DNA of 64,000 nt, from the NCBI RefSeq assembly GCF_900174585.1, contig NZ_FWPT01000001.1, forward strand, positions 1 through 64,000. The letters run 5' to 3'. The notes beneath the pieces were generated by a model, which was not told the origin of the DNA, made no database searches, and worked only from the letters and a program-made list of their open reading frames with translations. Origin of the DNA: Parendozoicomonas haliclonae (GTDB lineage Bacteria; Pseudomonadota; Gammaproteobacteria; Pseudomonadales; Endozoicomonadaceae). This document shows positions 17,569 through 28,001 of this stretch, one piece after another (the stretch's first letter is position 1; every line of letters starts with the position of its first letter). Made by a program: the position numbers and the translations under genes.

Positions 17569-19011
17569 TTACTGCTCCTCGTTTTTGGGTAGTGGGTGAT
17601 GTCCGGTCAGGCGGAAAATAAGCTCTTTGGCATGGAATAATTGATGCACAGTAAAGTGAGTGACTTCTGTGCTTAAAAATAATTTGTCTGCTTGCGCGAT
17701 CGTTTGGTGGTGATCTGGTGTCAGATCCTGCTCCAGCAGATCGGAGCAGATTCTGTTTCGGTTTTGACCATTGGGGATATGTTGGCGACAGTCACTGAAT
17801 TCCCAAAGCGTCGCAAGAGGCTGCATACGCTTTGCCAGTTTTACGGCATCATTGCGTGTGGCTTTTGCTTCGCTAAGATCATGAACGATTGCGCTCAGAG
17901 TAATGGCTGTTTGCAACTGGTACTGATGAAACGAAAAAGTACTCAGGGCGCCTGCGTGTTTTTCCAGAATAGAATTCAGAGCACTCGTTAAACGACGATA
18001 TTCTTCATCGTTAGGAGTAAGTGCTTGTTGCAGGTTCTCCTGATGAAGCTCCATGGTCTTGAGCTTTTGGTCTTCTATCTGCAGGTCCGACTGTAGATGA
18101 AACCGCTTTTGGTATTCCTGTCTGTAAGAAGGGTGTTTCTTTCTCATTCCTAATGCTGTCAGTCGCAGTCCGTGAGCCGGATGGAGATAAAGGTGGAGCA
18201 GTGTGATCTCTGCAAACAGTTCACTAAAGTCGTTCGTTGTCGTTTGTTGGCTGGCAGCAGCAAGGCGGTCGGCAAAAGTCGAGATGACCAGGCTGTAGGA
18301 AGGATTTTGCTGAATGATCTGCTCAGCAAAGGCAATATCGAACGCTAATCTGTCCTTCTTTTTGTAAAGCTCCCACTGATTCAGCGGCAGGTTAAGGGCT
18401 AAAAGGCGCTGCTTAAGCTGATCCAGGGTGGCGGACAGTTCAAGATTGTCACCTGAGCCTGCCGAGTGAAATCTGCTCTTAGAGTTCTGGAGCTTATTTT
18501 CAACGCTGGGCTCAGCATTGCTATCTCTGTCGTTTGAGTTGGGCTGGGATGTCTGTTTGCTGCCTCGCAGTGCGTTGACGGCTGCTCCAACATTCTTTGC
18601 GACTGTTTTTCCGCCCTCTTTGGCATCCCGAATACCCGACTGCCAATTGTTTCGATTCAATACATGTTCGGTTGTTTTATCGATGCCGTTCAGAAGGTTC
18701 ATCTGCTCCCGGTCTACAGCCTGTTTTTGTTGAGAGGCTGCGGTAAAAGCTTCCTTGTTAAGCTCGGCCTGTTCCATCAAGGCCAGCTGGTCGTTCCAGC
18801 TAAGCTCGTCGTCATTCAGGCTGTCGGGTGCAAAGCCTGTCCATTGACTAATAGTGCGCGAAAGCACTTGTGTGACTTCTTCAAACTCTTTGTTGCCCAG
18901 AGCGACAAGAGACACTGCCAGCAGTGTGAGGAATAAAACTGTTTTTTTGCTGCCGCTGCTTTTTTGAATTGTGCGTTCAGCAACAGATTGAAGTGTTTGA
19001 AGTAGTGACAT
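17569..19011 (-). CDS. Unrecognised membrane-anchored protein, first gene of a pair
   Basis: A 480-aa protein I do not recognise. One membrane segment (about residues 24-42, KTVLFLTLLAVSLVALGNK) follows a short basic N-terminus, predicting an N-in single-span protein with a large periplasmic domain. After it come a polar Q/E/N-rich linker (80-170, with a serine/asparagine-rich stretch) and a long helical region (about 180-470) that looks coiled-coil-like. Two cysteines (about 416 and 430) lie near the C-terminus. It sits between recN and fur, which are neighbours in Pseudomonas, so it is a lineage-specific insertion. It starts 99 bp after recN on the same strand. Confidence 0.83.
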   Translation of the reverse strand: MSLLQTLQSVAERTIQKSSGSKKTVLFLTLLAVSLVALGNKEFEEVTQVLSRTISQWTGFAPDSLNDDELSWNDQLALMEQAELNKEAFTAASQQKQAVDREQMNLLNGIDKTTEHVLNRNNWQSGIRDAKEGGKTVAKNVGAAVNALRGSKQTSQPNSNDRDSNAEPSVENKLQNSKSRFHSAGSGDNLELSATLDQLKQRLLALNLPLNQWELYKKKDRLAFDIAFAEQIIQQNPSYSLVISTFADRLAAASQQTTTNDFSELFAEITLLHLYLHPAHGLRLTALGMRKKHPSYRQEYQKRFHLQSDLQIEDQKLKTMELHQENLQQALTPNDEEYRRLTSALNSILEKHAGALSTFSFHQYQLQTAITLSAIVHDLSEAKATRNDAVKLAKRMQPLATLWEFSDCRQHIPNGQNRNRICSDLLEQDLTPDHHQTIAQADKLFLSTEVTHFTVHQLFHAKELIFRLTGHHPLPKNEEQ

Positions 19012-19027
19012 ACCAGCCCCGCGTCAG

Positions 19028-19048
19028 ACCCTGAAACTTTGTCAGGGT
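19028..19048 (-). repeat. Inverted repeat between recN and the unknown pair
   Basis: ACCCTGA (19028-19034) and TCAGGGT (19042-19048) form a 7-bp stem with a 7-nt loop, 17 bp before the start of the 480-aa gene. It lacks a U-run. It may be a leader hairpin or an operator for the unknown pair. Confidence 0.4.
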
Positions 19049-19110
19049 TAGACAAGGGGCGTGGTGCTAGAAGGGTAACAAGCCTGTTGAAGTGGCTGAC
19101 AATGTATTCA

Positions 19111-20805
19111 TCAGGCTGTTGCCGGTGACGGCTCTGCGCGGGAGATCATTTCTCTGGCGTGGGCCAGAGTGTGCTCGGTCATCTCGAGGCCTCCCAGCAT
19201 CCGGGCAACCTCTTGAGTGCGGGCTTCCTCCAGCAAGGTAGTAATCTGGGTGCTGGTGCTGTTCTTGCCGAGCTTCTTACGGACATGGAAATGGGTATGT
19301 CCCTGAGAGGCGACTTGTGGCTGGTGGGTAACACAAAGAACCTGTCCCTGAGCGCCCAGCTCCTTCAGCAGGCGGCCAACAATCTCTGCGGTGCCACCAC
19401 CAATACCCACATCGACCTCGTCAAAGATCAAAGTCGAGATGCCGGATGTCTTTGCGGTGATAACCTGAATGGCCAGGCTGATGCGGGACAGTTCGCCACC
19501 AGATGCGACTTTGTCCAGCGGGCGAGGCGGGTTTCCCGGGTTGGTGCTGACCAGAAAGCGAATCTCTTCCATACCCTGGCTGCGAGGCTCGCATTTGGCT
19601 GCATTAACCGCTGCCAGCTCAACGACAAAGCGACCTGCAGGCATGCCCAGATCATGAATATGTTTGGTGACGGCTTTATTGAGCTTCGCAGCGCCTTTGT
19701 TGCGCTTCTCGCTTAGCTTGCCTGCCAGCTCAAAATAGGACTGTTCTGTCGTAAGTAGGAGCTGCTCCAGTTCTTCTATCTTCTCGTCGCTGCACTGGAG
19801 ACCTTCCAGTTCATGTTGAAGCTCTTCGTGTTTCTTATGGAGATCTTCTGCAGCAACAAAGTGTTTACGTGCCAGAGAATAAGCAGAAGACAGTCGTTCA
19901 TTAATCTCCTGCAGGCGATCAGGGTCAGCCTGGAAGTTATCTACAAAACGATTCATCTCGCCAATAGCCTCTTCCACCTGGATTTGGGCATTGGAGAGAA
20001 GGTTGATAGTTTCCTGCAAGGCCGGAAGGTCTAAGCCAAGATCAACAAGCAGATGCTGGCACAGGGTCAGGCTATGCAGAATGTTTCCATTGTCGTTTTC
20101 AGAGCAGAGGTCCAGTACCTGCTGGCAGGTGTGCAGACTGGTTTCAGCATTGGCCAGTTGCTTCTGCTCTTGTTCCAGCTCCTCAACTTCGCCTTCAAAC
20201 AGGGAAAGGTGATCCAGTTCTTCCACCTGATACTGCAACAGCTGAATGCGGGCATCCTGTTCTTTACTGGAGGTGCGCAGTGTTTCAATCTGACGCTGAA
20301 GCCCTTTCCACTCCTGCCAGCAGCTGGCTACCTGAGTTGTCAGTTTGCCGCAGCCGGTAAATTCATCCAGCAGGCGCTGGTGGGTTTCAGAGCGCAGCAG
20401 GGACTGGGATTCATGCTGGGCATGGATATCGACCAGTAGCTCACCCAGCTCTCGTAAATGGTTGAGCGGTGACGGTGTGCCATTGATATAGCCCCGTCCG
20501 CGGCCCTCACGAGTAATCACCCTGCGAAGGATGCATTCGTCATCGCTATCCAGTTCCCGTTCTTTCAGCCACTTGGTGGCTTGCGGCAGATTGCGGATAT
20601 CGAAGGTGGCCAGAATCTCGGCTCGATCGCAGCCGGTACGCACGCAGTCGGTATCGGCCCTTGCGCCGGTAGCGAGGGAGAGAGCATCAAGCATGATAGA
20701 TTTGCCGGCGCCGGTTTCCCCTGTGATTACGGTCATGCCGGTGGGGATGTCCAGGTCGAGCTTGTCGACAATGGCAAAGTTGCTGATGGACAGGTGGGTA
20801 AGCAT
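19111..20805 (-). CDS. recN: DNA repair protein RecN
   Basis: A 564-aa SMC-like ATPase for double-strand break repair. The Walker A motif GETGAGKS is at 29-36, followed by a long coiled-coil arm (about 150-370). The C-terminal ABC half has the signature region LDKVASGGELSRISLA and the Walker B ISTLIFDEVDVGIGG. Full length and cytoplasmic or nucleoid associated. A perfect LexA box lies 23 bp upstream of the start, so SOS control is expected. grpE starts divergently on the other side. Confidence 0.97.
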   Translation of the reverse strand: MLTHLSISNFAIVDKLDLDIPTGMTVITGETGAGKSIMLDALSLATGARADTDCVRTGCDRAEILATFDIRNLPQATKWLKERELDSDDECILRRVITREGRGRGYINGTPSPLNHLRELGELLVDIHAQHESQSLLRSETHQRLLDEFTGCGKLTTQVASCWQEWKGLQRQIETLRTSSKEQDARIQLLQYQVEELDHLSLFEGEVEELEQEQKQLANAETSLHTCQQVLDLCSENDNGNILHSLTLCQHLLVDLGLDLPALQETINLLSNAQIQVEEAIGEMNRFVDNFQADPDRLQEINERLSSAYSLARKHFVAAEDLHKKHEELQHELEGLQCSDEKIEELEQLLLTTEQSYFELAGKLSEKRNKGAAKLNKAVTKHIHDLGMPAGRFVVELAAVNAAKCEPRSQGMEEIRFLVSTNPGNPPRPLDKVASGGELSRISLAIQVITAKTSGISTLIFDEVDVGIGGGTAEIVGRLLKELGAQGQVLCVTHQPQVASQGHTHFHVRKKLGKNSTSTQITTLLEEARTQEVARMLGGLEMTEHTLAHAREMISRAEPSPATA

Positions 20806-20827
20806 GGAGCCAATCCGAACAACGTAA

Positions 20828-20843
20828 CTGTTTTTTTATACAG
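20828..20843. promoter_or_regulatory. LexA (SOS) box of recN
   Basis: CTGTTTTTTTATACAG matches the consensus CTGT-N8-ACAG exactly. It lies 23 bp before the recN start codon, overlapping the likely promoter. It is 190 bp from grpE and would not be expected to control that gene. Confidence 0.9.
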
Positions 20844-20911
20844 TAATCTGCAAATGTGTTCTCTGCAATCCCTGTTGTGAAAAAACTGCTCGCAGAAAAA
20901 AGCGGTTCTTA

Positions 20912-20940
20912 CTTGAATGTTGGAAATCTATCCCCAATAT
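20912..20940 (+). promoter_or_regulatory. Sigma-32 heat-shock promoter of grpE
   Basis: CTTGAA (20912-20917) and CCCCAATAT (20932-20940) are separated by 14 bp, a near-consensus RpoH promoter (CTTGAAA-N12-15-CCCCATnT). It lies 77 bp before the grpE ATG. Confidence 0.85.
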
Positions 20941-21017
20941 ATGCCCAAGATTCTGATGCGGTTGATACGCGCACTGAAGCACACCGCAGAATGTATTTTA
21001 AGGACAGGAGTTGCGTA

Positions 21018-21611
21018 ATGAGTGAACAGCAGAACAAGCCGGAAGATCAGGTTGAAGCTGCCGTGGAAGAGGCGCTGGCTGAAAGTGTTGAAGCGATTGA
21101 GGAAGCTGCCGAAGAGGTGATCGAAGAGATCACTGAAGAGGAAGATGCCCTGTCTGCTCTGCAAAATGAACTCGTGCGTGCTCAGGAAGAGGTCGCCAAG
21201 GCTCAGGATCAGGCGCTGCGTGCGGTGGCTGAAGCCCAGAATATTAAGCGTCGTGCCCAGCAGGACGTTGAAAAAGCGCACAAGTTTGCGCTGGACAAGT
21301 TTGTTGAAAACCTGCTGCCAGTTGTAGACAGCCTTGAGCAGGGCCTGAAGAGCACTGAAGGTGCAGATCCTGCGGTTCGTGAAGGTATGGAGCTGACTCT
21401 GAAACTGCTGGTCGACACGCTGGCCAAGCACAATGTCGAGCAGCTGAACCCGGTGGGTGAGCCACTGGATCCTAACTTCCATCAGGCTATGACCATGGTG
21501 CCTAACCCTGCGATGGAGCCTAATACTGTTATGGATGTTGTGCAGAAAGGTTACCTGCTGAACGGTCGTGTTGTACGCCCGGCAATGGTTGTGGTTTCCA
21601 AGGCACCTTAA
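21018..21611 (+). CDS. grpE: Nucleotide exchange factor GrpE
   Basis: A 197-aa co-chaperone that releases ADP from DnaK. The N-terminal 45 residues are very acidic (runs of E in [15 protein letters not shown]), followed by the long paired helix (about 45-100) and the beta-wing head with [11 protein letters not shown] (about 150-160) and the ending [13 protein letters not shown]. The ATG at 21018 (GACAGGAG upstream) gives the normal N-terminus; the open frame extends back 54 codons through the promoter and is not coding there. dnaK follows 402 bp downstream behind its own heat-shock promoter. Confidence 0.96.
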   Translation: MSEQQNKPEDQVEAAVEEALAESVEAIEEAAEEVIEEITEEEDALSALQNELVRAQEEVAKAQDQALRAVAEAQNIKRRAQQDVEKAHKFALDKFVENLLPVVDSLEQGLKSTEGADPAVREGMELTLKLLVDTLAKHNVEQLNPVGEPLDPNFHQAMTMVPNPAMEPNTVMDVVQKGYLLNGRVVRPAMVVVSKAP

Positions 21612-21629
21612 ATAAGCCTCAAAATCTCC

Positions 21630-21657
21630 AAAAAGCAGCGCCCGTCGCTGCTTTTTT
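21630..21657 (+). terminator. grpE terminator
   Basis: AAAAAGCAGCG (21630-21640) pairs with CGCTGCTTTTT (21646-21656) around CCCGT, followed by more T. A strong intrinsic terminator 19 bp after grpE. The remaining space to dnaK holds only the dnaK promoter and leader. Confidence 0.9.
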
Positions 21658-21828
21658 TGCTTTTGGCAAAGCCATACCGGATAGACATTGTGCCGGCCTG
21701 CCACACTTTCCGCTTACCTGCCTGAACAGTCAGACTTCTGAATCCCTCCGCCAATCAGCTTTTTTACTACCTTTGAGGGGCTTTCTGGGTGGCAAGAGCA
21801 AAAAAATACAAAAAAATAACATTTCTCC

Positions 21829-21858
21829 CTTGAAAAGGTTTTGGTGCGTTCCCATATA
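21829..21858 (+). promoter_or_regulatory. Sigma-32 heat-shock promoter of dnaK
   Basis: CTTGAA (21829-21834) and TCCCATATA (21850-21858) are 15 bp apart, a good RpoH promoter match. It gives a leader of about 150 nt before the dnaK ATG. An A-rich tract (21799-21819) lies just upstream and may act as an UP element. Confidence 0.83.
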
Positions 21859-22013
21859 CCAAGCCAAGCAGCCAGAAAGGCAGATGGGTAAGGCCTCCAG
21901 GCTATCCCGGAGCTGCCACGGAACTGGCAAAGATTACGAACTTTTGATCAGTCTTTGATCACGGTTTACATCCCGGTATATGCATCCGGGCAAGGTTTAC
22001 GGAGAGGGTTTCG

Positions 22014-23933
22014 ATGAGTAAAGGCAAAATTATCGGTATCGACCTGGGTACCACTAACTCTTGTGTAGCTGTACTGGATGGTGACAGCGTAAAGGTTATT
22101 GAGAACGCAGAAGGTGCCCGTACTACGCCTTCCATTGTTGCTTACACCAACGATGGTGAGACTCTGGTAGGTATGCCGGCCAAGCGTCAGGCTGTTACCA
22201 ACCCGGACAACACCCTGTACGCCATCAAGCGTCTGATCGGTCGTCGTTTTGAAGACAACGAAGTTCAGAAAGACATCAAGATGGTGCCTTACAAGATCAT
22301 CAAGGCCGACAATGGCGACGCCTGGGTTGACGTTAAAGGCGACAAGCTGGCTCCTCCTCAGATCTCCGCTGAGATTCTGAAGAAGATGAAGAAGACTGCA
22401 GAAGACTATCTGGGTGAAGCAGTTACCGAAGCGGTTGTAACCGTACCGGCTTACTTCAACGATGCACAGCGTCAGGCTACTAAGGACGCAGGCCGCATCG
22501 CAGGTCTGGACGTTAAGCGTATTATCAACGAGCCAACCGCTGCCGCTCTGGCTTACGGTCTGGGTAAAGCCAAAGGCGGTGATCAGACTGTAGCGGTATA
22601 CGATCTGGGTGGTGGTACTTTCGATATCTCCATCATTGAAATCGCTGACGTAGACGGTGAGCACCAGTTTGAAGTGCTGTCCACCAACGGTGACACCTTC
22701 CTGGGTGGTGAAGACTTCGATATGCGCGTTATCGAATTCCTGGCCGCAGAATTCAAGAAAGACCAGGGCATCGACCTGACTGGCGACCCTCTGGCCATGC
22801 AGCGTCTGAAAGAAGCTGCAGAAAAAGCCAAGATCGAGCTGTCCTCTGCAACCCAGACTGATGTGAATCTGCCTTACATCACTGCAGACGCCACCGGTCC
22901 TAAGCACCTGAACGTTAAACTGACCCGCGCCAAGCTGGAATCTCTGGTAGAAGACCTGGTTGCCCGCTCTCTGGAGCCGGTTCGTCAGGCGATCAAAGAT
23001 GCTGACCTGAGCGTTTCCGAGATCAACGAAGTGATCCTGGTAGGCGGTCAGACCCGTATGCCTCTGGTTCAGCAGAAGGTTGCTGAGCTGTTCGGTAAGG
23101 AAGCTCGTCGCGACGTAAACCCTGACGAAGCTGTAGCCATGGGTGCTGCTCTGCAGGGTGGCGTACTGTCTGGCGACCGTACCGACGTTCTGCTGCTGGA
23201 CGTAACTCCGCTGACTCTGGGTATCGAAACCATGGGCGGCGTGATGACTCCTCTGATCGAGAAGAACACCACTATCCCGACCAAGAAGTCCCAGACCTTC
23301 TCCACTGCAGAAGACAATCAGTCCGCGGTAACTATCCACGTACTGCAGGGTGAGCGTAAGCAGGCTTCCGGCAACAAGTCCCTCGGTCAGTTCAACCTGG
23401 AAGGCATTCCTGCCGCCCAGCGTGGCATGCCACAGATCGAAGTGTCCTTCGACCTGGATGCCAACGGTATTCTGAACGTGTCCGCCAAGGACAAGAACAC
23501 CGGCAAAGAGCAGTCCATCGTTATCAAGGCGTCTTCCGGTCTGTCCGATGAAGAAATCGATGCAATGGTTCGTGACGCCGAGAAGAACGCTGAAGAAGAC
23601 AAGAAGTTTGAAGAGCTGGCTCAGGCACGTAACCAGGGCGACGCCATGGTTCACGCGACTCGCAAGACTCTGACTGAAGCTGGCGACAAGGTCACTGAAG
23701 ACGAGAAGAACACTGTTGAAGCTGCGATCAAAGAGCTTGAAGAAGCCCTGAAGGGTGACGACAAGGACGCGATCGAAGCCAAGACTCAGGCTCTGATTCA
23801 GGCTTCCGGCCCTCTGGCTCAGAAGATGGCTGACGATGCTGGTGCTCAGCAGGCTTCTGGTGAAGAATCTTCTGCAAAAGACGACGATGTTGTTGATGCG
23901 GAGTTTGAAGAAGTGAAGGACGACAAGAAGTAA
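22014..23933 (+). CDS. dnaK: Chaperone DnaK (Hsp70)
   Basis: A 639-aa cytoplasmic Hsp70. The ATPase domain opens with [11 protein letters not shown] (D10-S16) and has [12 protein letters not shown] near 196-207. The interdomain linker [12 protein letters not shown] is present near 390. The substrate domain and lid follow, with the conserved charged end [13 protein letters not shown]. Length is typical. Codon choice is strongly biased, as in highly expressed genes, which produces long false open frames on the opposite strand. Start has GGAGAGG upstream. Works with DnaJ (downstream) and GrpE (upstream). Confidence 0.99.
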   Translation: MSKGKIIGIDLGTTNSCVAVLDGDSVKVIENAEGARTTPSIVAYTNDGETLVGMPAKRQAVTNPDNTLYAIKRLIGRRFEDNEVQKDIKMVPYKIIKADNGDAWVDVKGDKLAPPQISAEILKKMKKTAEDYLGEAVTEAVVTVPAYFNDAQRQATKDAGRIAGLDVKRIINEPTAAALAYGLGKAKGGDQTVAVYDLGGGTFDISIIEIADVDGEHQFEVLSTNGDTFLGGEDFDMRVIEFLAAEFKKDQGIDLTGDPLAMQRLKEAAEKAKIELSSATQTDVNLPYITADATGPKHLNVKLTRAKLESLVEDLVARSLEPVRQAIKDADLSVSEINEVILVGGQTRMPLVQQKVAELFGKEARRDVNPDEAVAMGAALQGGVLSGDRTDVLLLDVTPLTLGIETMGGVMTPLIEKNTTIPTKKSQTFSTAEDNQSAVTIHVLQGERKQASGNKSLGQFNLEGIPAAQRGMPQIEVSFDLDANGILNVSAKDKNTGKEQSIVIKASSGLSDEEIDAMVRDAEKNAEEDKKFEELAQARNQGDAMVHATRKTLTEAGDKVTEDEKNTVEAAIKELEEALKGDDKDAIEAKTQALIQASGPLAQKMADDAGAQQASGEESSAKDDDVVDAEFEEVKDDKK

Positions 23934-23950
23934 TTCTGTCTTTCCCTTGG

Positions 23951-24024
23951 CAGGAGTTGGTGGCTTTTCACAGCTCCTGCACACGTGATTTGAAACGCGC
24001 GGGGGGATTCTCCCGCGTTTTGCT
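23951..24024 (+). terminator. Stem-loops between dnaK and dnaJ
   Basis: A first hairpin, CAGGAG (23951-23956) with CTCCTG (23974-23979), is followed by AAACGCG (23993-23999) with CGCGTTT (24014-24020) plus extra G-C pairs and TTTT. The second looks like a partial terminator that may lower dnaJ expression relative to dnaK. Confidence 0.55.
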
Positions 24025-24056
24025 GTAAAGGTTTTCGCCCAGGTTTAAGAACGGTT

Positions 24057-25199
24057 ATGTCGAAAAGAGATTATTACGAGGTGCTCGGGGTTGCCCGTGA
24101 CACCAGCGACAAAGAGATGAAGAAGGCTTATCGCCGTCTGGCGATGAAGTTTCATCCTGACCGGAACCCGGGAGATAAAGAAGCGGAAGATAAATTCAAA
24201 GAAGTTAACGAAGCCTTTGAAATTCTTTCCGACCCGCAAAAGCGCGCAGCCTACGACCAGTACGGTCATGCCGGTGTTGATCCGAACATGGGTGGTGCTG
24301 GTGGCTTTGGTGGCGGCTTCGGCGGTGGCAACTTCGGTGATATTTTCGGGGATGTTTTTGGTGACATCTTCGGTGGAGGCGGCAGTGGTCGCGGCCATTC
24401 CAGCGTTCAGCGTGGTGCTGATCTGCGTTACAACCTCGAACTGGATCTTGAAGAAGCCGTTCGTGGTGTAGAAAAGAAAATTCGTATTCCGACCCTGGTT
24501 AGCTGTAAGACCTGTGATGGCAGCGGCGCCAAGAAGGGAACTTCTCCAGTAACCTGTACCACCTGTGGTGGTGTGGGGCAGGTGCGTATGCAGCAGGGCT
24601 TCTTTGCTGTGCAGCAGACTTGCCCGGACTGTCATGGTACCGGCAAGATGATCAAGGATCCTTGCCCGGATTGTCATGGCCAGGGTCGTGTTCAGGAATA
24701 CAAGACACTGTCCGTTAAAGTGCCTAAGGGCGTGGATACCGGTGATCGTATCCGTCTGACCGGCGAAGGTGAAGCGGGCGTTAACGGTGGTCCGGCTGGC
24801 GATCTATACGTTCAGGTCGAAGTGCGCGAACACAAGATCTTCCATCGTGATGGCAAGCATCTGTACTGTGAAGTACCGATTACTTTCACTGACGCTGCCT
24901 TGGGTGGCGAGATGGAAGTGCCGACTCTGGATGGCAAGGTTAAGTTGAAGATCCCTGCCGAAACTCAGACTGGCAAAATGTTCCGCCTGCGTGGCAAGGG
25001 CGTTGAGCCAGTGCGCGGTGGTGCGCAGGGTGATCTGATCTGCAAGGTTGTAGTTGAAACACCGGTGAATCTGACTTCCCGTCAGAAAGAACTGCTGAAT
25101 GAACTGCAGGCCACCTTTGAAGGTGACCACAAGCACTCACCACAAAAGCGTGGCTTCTTTGATGGTGTGAAAAAATTCTTTGACGATATGTCCTCGTAA
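24057..25199 (+). CDS. dnaJ: Chaperone DnaJ (Hsp40)
   Basis: A 380-aa type I Hsp40 that delivers substrates to DnaK and triggers its ATPase. J domain residues 1-70 with HPD at 33-35; Gly/Phe-rich linker 71-117; zinc region with four CxxCxGxG repeats (C150/C153, C167/C170, C189/C192, C203/C206); then the C-terminal substrate-binding domains. All key residues are intact. It follows dnaK by 123 bp and should share its heat-shock transcript by read-through. It ends at a strong terminator shared with the convergent pdxY. Confidence 0.98.
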   Translation: MSKRDYYEVLGVARDTSDKEMKKAYRRLAMKFHPDRNPGDKEAEDKFKEVNEAFEILSDPQKRAAYDQYGHAGVDPNMGGAGGFGGGFGGGNFGDIFGDVFGDIFGGGGSGRGHSSVQRGADLRYNLELDLEEAVRGVEKKIRIPTLVSCKTCDGSGAKKGTSPVTCTTCGGVGQVRMQQGFFAVQQTCPDCHGTGKMIKDPCPDCHGQGRVQEYKTLSVKVPKGVDTGDRIRLTGEGEAGVNGGPAGDLYVQVEVREHKIFHRDGKHLYCEVPITFTDAALGGEMEVPTLDGKVKLKIPAETQTGKMFRLRGKGVEPVRGGAQGDLICKVVVETPVNLTSRQKELLNELQATFEGDHKHSPQKRGFFDGVKKFFDDMSS

Positions 25200-25214
25200 A
25201 AGAATTCTGGGATC

Positions 25215-25253
25215 AAAAAAGCGAGCAACTGTTTACGCAGTGCTCGCTTTTTT
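25215..25253. terminator. Bidirectional terminator between dnaJ and pdxY
   Basis: AAAAAAGCGAGCA (25215-25227) pairs with TGCTCGCTTTTTT (25241-25253). Both strands have a T-run, so it serves dnaJ rightward and pdxY leftward. Confidence 0.92.
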
Positions 25254-25281
25254 ATTGTCTGCTTTATTGCAGAAAGGGAAG

Positions 25282-26139
25282 TTAAACGACTTTCTCTGCA
25301 GTAAACCGTTGAGGTGGATTTACATAGGCATCCTGTGAGGCGATCAGAGTAAGCTCGCGACTCTTGGTGGCCCAGGTCTTCTCAAACAAAGCAAAGATGG
25401 CGCCGGCGACATGCTCTAGAGATTGTTTCAAATCTTTGGTTTCCAGATATTTCCCTAAGAACACGGCCGCAGTCGCATCACCGGAACCATTGACGGGGTA
25501 TGGGAATTCCAGACGCGGCGTAGCAACCAGCCAGGCTTCGTTTTCATCCACGGCCAGCATTTCGATAACACCGCTGTCTGCGTCGGTGCGAATCAGGCTT
25601 GTCACCAGAACCTTGGATGGGCCAATGGCCTGCAGGGAGCGTACGGCCTGCAGGGCATCTTCCAGAGTGTTGACCTTCTGGCCGGTTAGTAATTCCAGCT
25701 CGAAATGATTAGGGGTGATGATATCAGCACGCCTCAGTACCTTGTCCCGGAAAAACTCGGGAATGCCGGCACGGACAAAGATACCGCGATCAAAATCGCC
25801 AATCACCGGGTCGCAGCAGTAGAGTGCTTCAGGGTTGGCGGCTTTGACTTTATCCACAGCCTCAAGGATTGCATCACCCAGTTCCGGGGCGCCCATATAG
25901 CCGGATAGTACGGCGTTGCACTCAGACATAACCCCGCGATCTTCAATGCCGGTAATCACGTCGGTCACGACATCGGCACCAAAAACCGGGCCACGCCATG
26001 CACCATGACCGGTATGGTTTGAGAACATAACCGTGAACACGGGCCAGACTTCATAGCCCATGCGCTGGAGTGGAAAGACTGCAGACGCGTTTCCGGCATG
26101 GCCGTAGGCAACGTGCGACTGAATGGAGAGGATGTTCAT
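25282..26139 (-). CDS. pdxY: Pyridoxal kinase PdxY
   Basis: A 285-aa ribokinase-fold enzyme for PLP salvage, phosphorylating pyridoxal. It begins MNILSIQSHVAYGHAGN, the PdxY/PdxK signature, and has VMFSNHTGHGAWRG (about 38-51) in the substrate pocket and NGSGDATAAVFLG, which carries the catalytic aspartate of the GxGD motif. Full length and cytoplasmic. It is an insertion between dnaJ and dapB in the conserved block and points the other way, so it is a separate transcription unit. The PdxY rather than PdxK assignment rests on overall similarity. Confidence 0.93.
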   Translation of the reverse strand: MNILSIQSHVAYGHAGNASAVFPLQRMGYEVWPVFTVMFSNHTGHGAWRGPVFGADVVTDVITGIEDRGVMSECNAVLSGYMGAPELGDAILEAVDKVKAANPEALYCCDPVIGDFDRGIFVRAGIPEFFRDKVLRRADIITPNHFELELLTGQKVNTLEDALQAVRSLQAIGPSKVLVTSLIRTDADSGVIEMLAVDENEAWLVATPRLEFPYPVNGSGDATAAVFLGKYLETKDLKQSLEHVAGAIFALFEKTWATKSRELTLIASQDAYVNPPQRFTAEKVV

Positions 26140-26254
26140 TGCCGTTCTTATACCTGATACAAGTAATTCTGCGGCCAGATTAGCCGGATGGTGCTCAGAT
26201 TAACATGAACTTATGTCATTGAAGGTGTTTTCTACGGTGTAAACCCCTGCAGGC

Positions 26255-26282
26255 TTGCGGTGTTGTGTTGCCCTGCGATAAT
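26255..26282 (+). promoter_or_regulatory. Candidate sigma-70 promoter of dapB
   Basis: TTGCGG (26255-26260) and GATAAT (26277-26282) are 16 bp apart, 33 bp before the dapB start. A plausible but unproven promoter in the pdxY-dapB divergent gap. Confidence 0.45.
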
Positions 26283-26314
26283 GGCTCCATATCCCGATAA
26301 ACGAACGAGAATAA

Positions 26315-27118
<804 letters not shown>

Positions 27119-27159
27119 TCTAATCTGGAAATTCAACTCCAAACACCGAGAGGGCTGCT

Positions 27160-27894
27160 TTGACGGATAACAAGAATGTTGTTCTGATCATTGGTAGCTC
27201 TCCGGATGCTTCTCGAGTCAGCGAGTGGAGTCTTTCTGCTTTCAGTCAGGTGGTTGCTGTGAATAATGCCTGGCGTATCTGTCCTGACTGGACTCACTGT
27301 ATTTTCCCTGCAGACTTTCCTGAAGCGCGCCAGCCTGTTCCCCTGGCAAATCAGCAGTTAATCACCGAGGAAGGTTTTGTTCCCTTGCAGAACCTTTATG
27401 GTGGTTTTGTCTATGCTGGCGGCACAATGGCATTTACTGCGGCTTATTGGGTGCTGGCAGCTTTAAAGCCTAAGGTTATCTGCTTTATTGGCTGTGACAT
27501 GGTGTATCCCAAAGCTGGAAATACACATTTTTATGGTAACGGCCAGCCTGACCCTTTGCGGGAAGATATCTCTCTGAGATCCTTGGAGGCTAAGTCAGCG
27601 CGCTTTTCAGCCTTGGCACAGCGGGATGGATGTCAGGTTCTGAACCTGACCAGTCTTGAAGCCAGTCGGCAGGTTTTTCCAAAAATATCATTTGAACAGC
27701 TGACTCAAGCCAGTGATTTTCCTGATCTGGTTTTTAATCAGGGGATTGTTGATCGAGCTCTGAGTCAAGAAGTCCGGCTTGGTTACTTTGTTGAGGACGG
27801 CGAGTACTGGAAATGTGTAGATCAGTTCGATGTCGCGGAAATAGATACCCTTGATGCGCTGTGGTTATCCTCGCTGGAAAAATGTTGTAAGTAA
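27160..27894 (+). CDS. Unrecognised cytoplasmic protein between dapB and carA
   Basis: A 244-aa protein with no family I can name securely. It looks Rossmann-like: [17 protein letters not shown] at the N-terminus, VVAVNNAW, a glycine-rich [18 protein letters not shown] (80-97) and a conserved-looking motif [17 protein letters not shown] followed by QPDPL (112-133). This recalls DUF115/MptE-like or sugar-linked proteins found near glycan genes, but that is a guess. No signal or membrane span. The TTG start has GAGAGGG five bases upstream and no nearby alternative. It lies 41 bp after dapB in the same direction and ends before the carA attenuator-like hairpin, so it probably shares the dapB transcript. 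Confidence 0.85.
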   Translation: MTDNKNVVLIIGSSPDASRVSEWSLSAFSQVVAVNNAWRICPDWTHCIFPADFPEARQPVPLANQQLITEEGFVPLQNLYGGFVYAGGTMAFTAAYWVLAALKPKVICFIGCDMVYPKAGNTHFYGNGQPDPLREDISLRSLEAKSARFSALAQRDGCQVLNLTSLEASRQVFPKISFEQLTQASDFPDLVFNQGIVDRALSQEVRLGYFVEDGEYWKCVDQFDVAEIDTLDALWLSSLEKCCK

Positions 27895-28001
27895 AAACCG
27901 ATCGACGGTAGGTTGTTTTTCTGATAACGTATGTAAAATTTGCTTGCGAGTTAGTCGTTTTTTAACCAGCTCGTGGGGCTCGAACAAAATAAGGATTTGT
28001 G

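Noticed and set aside
21966-23984. 672-codon frame opposite dnaK, hydrophobic in places
   Set aside because: dnaK is certain on the plus strand; the mirror is low in charge and rich in F, L, V, Q because it complements biased codons.
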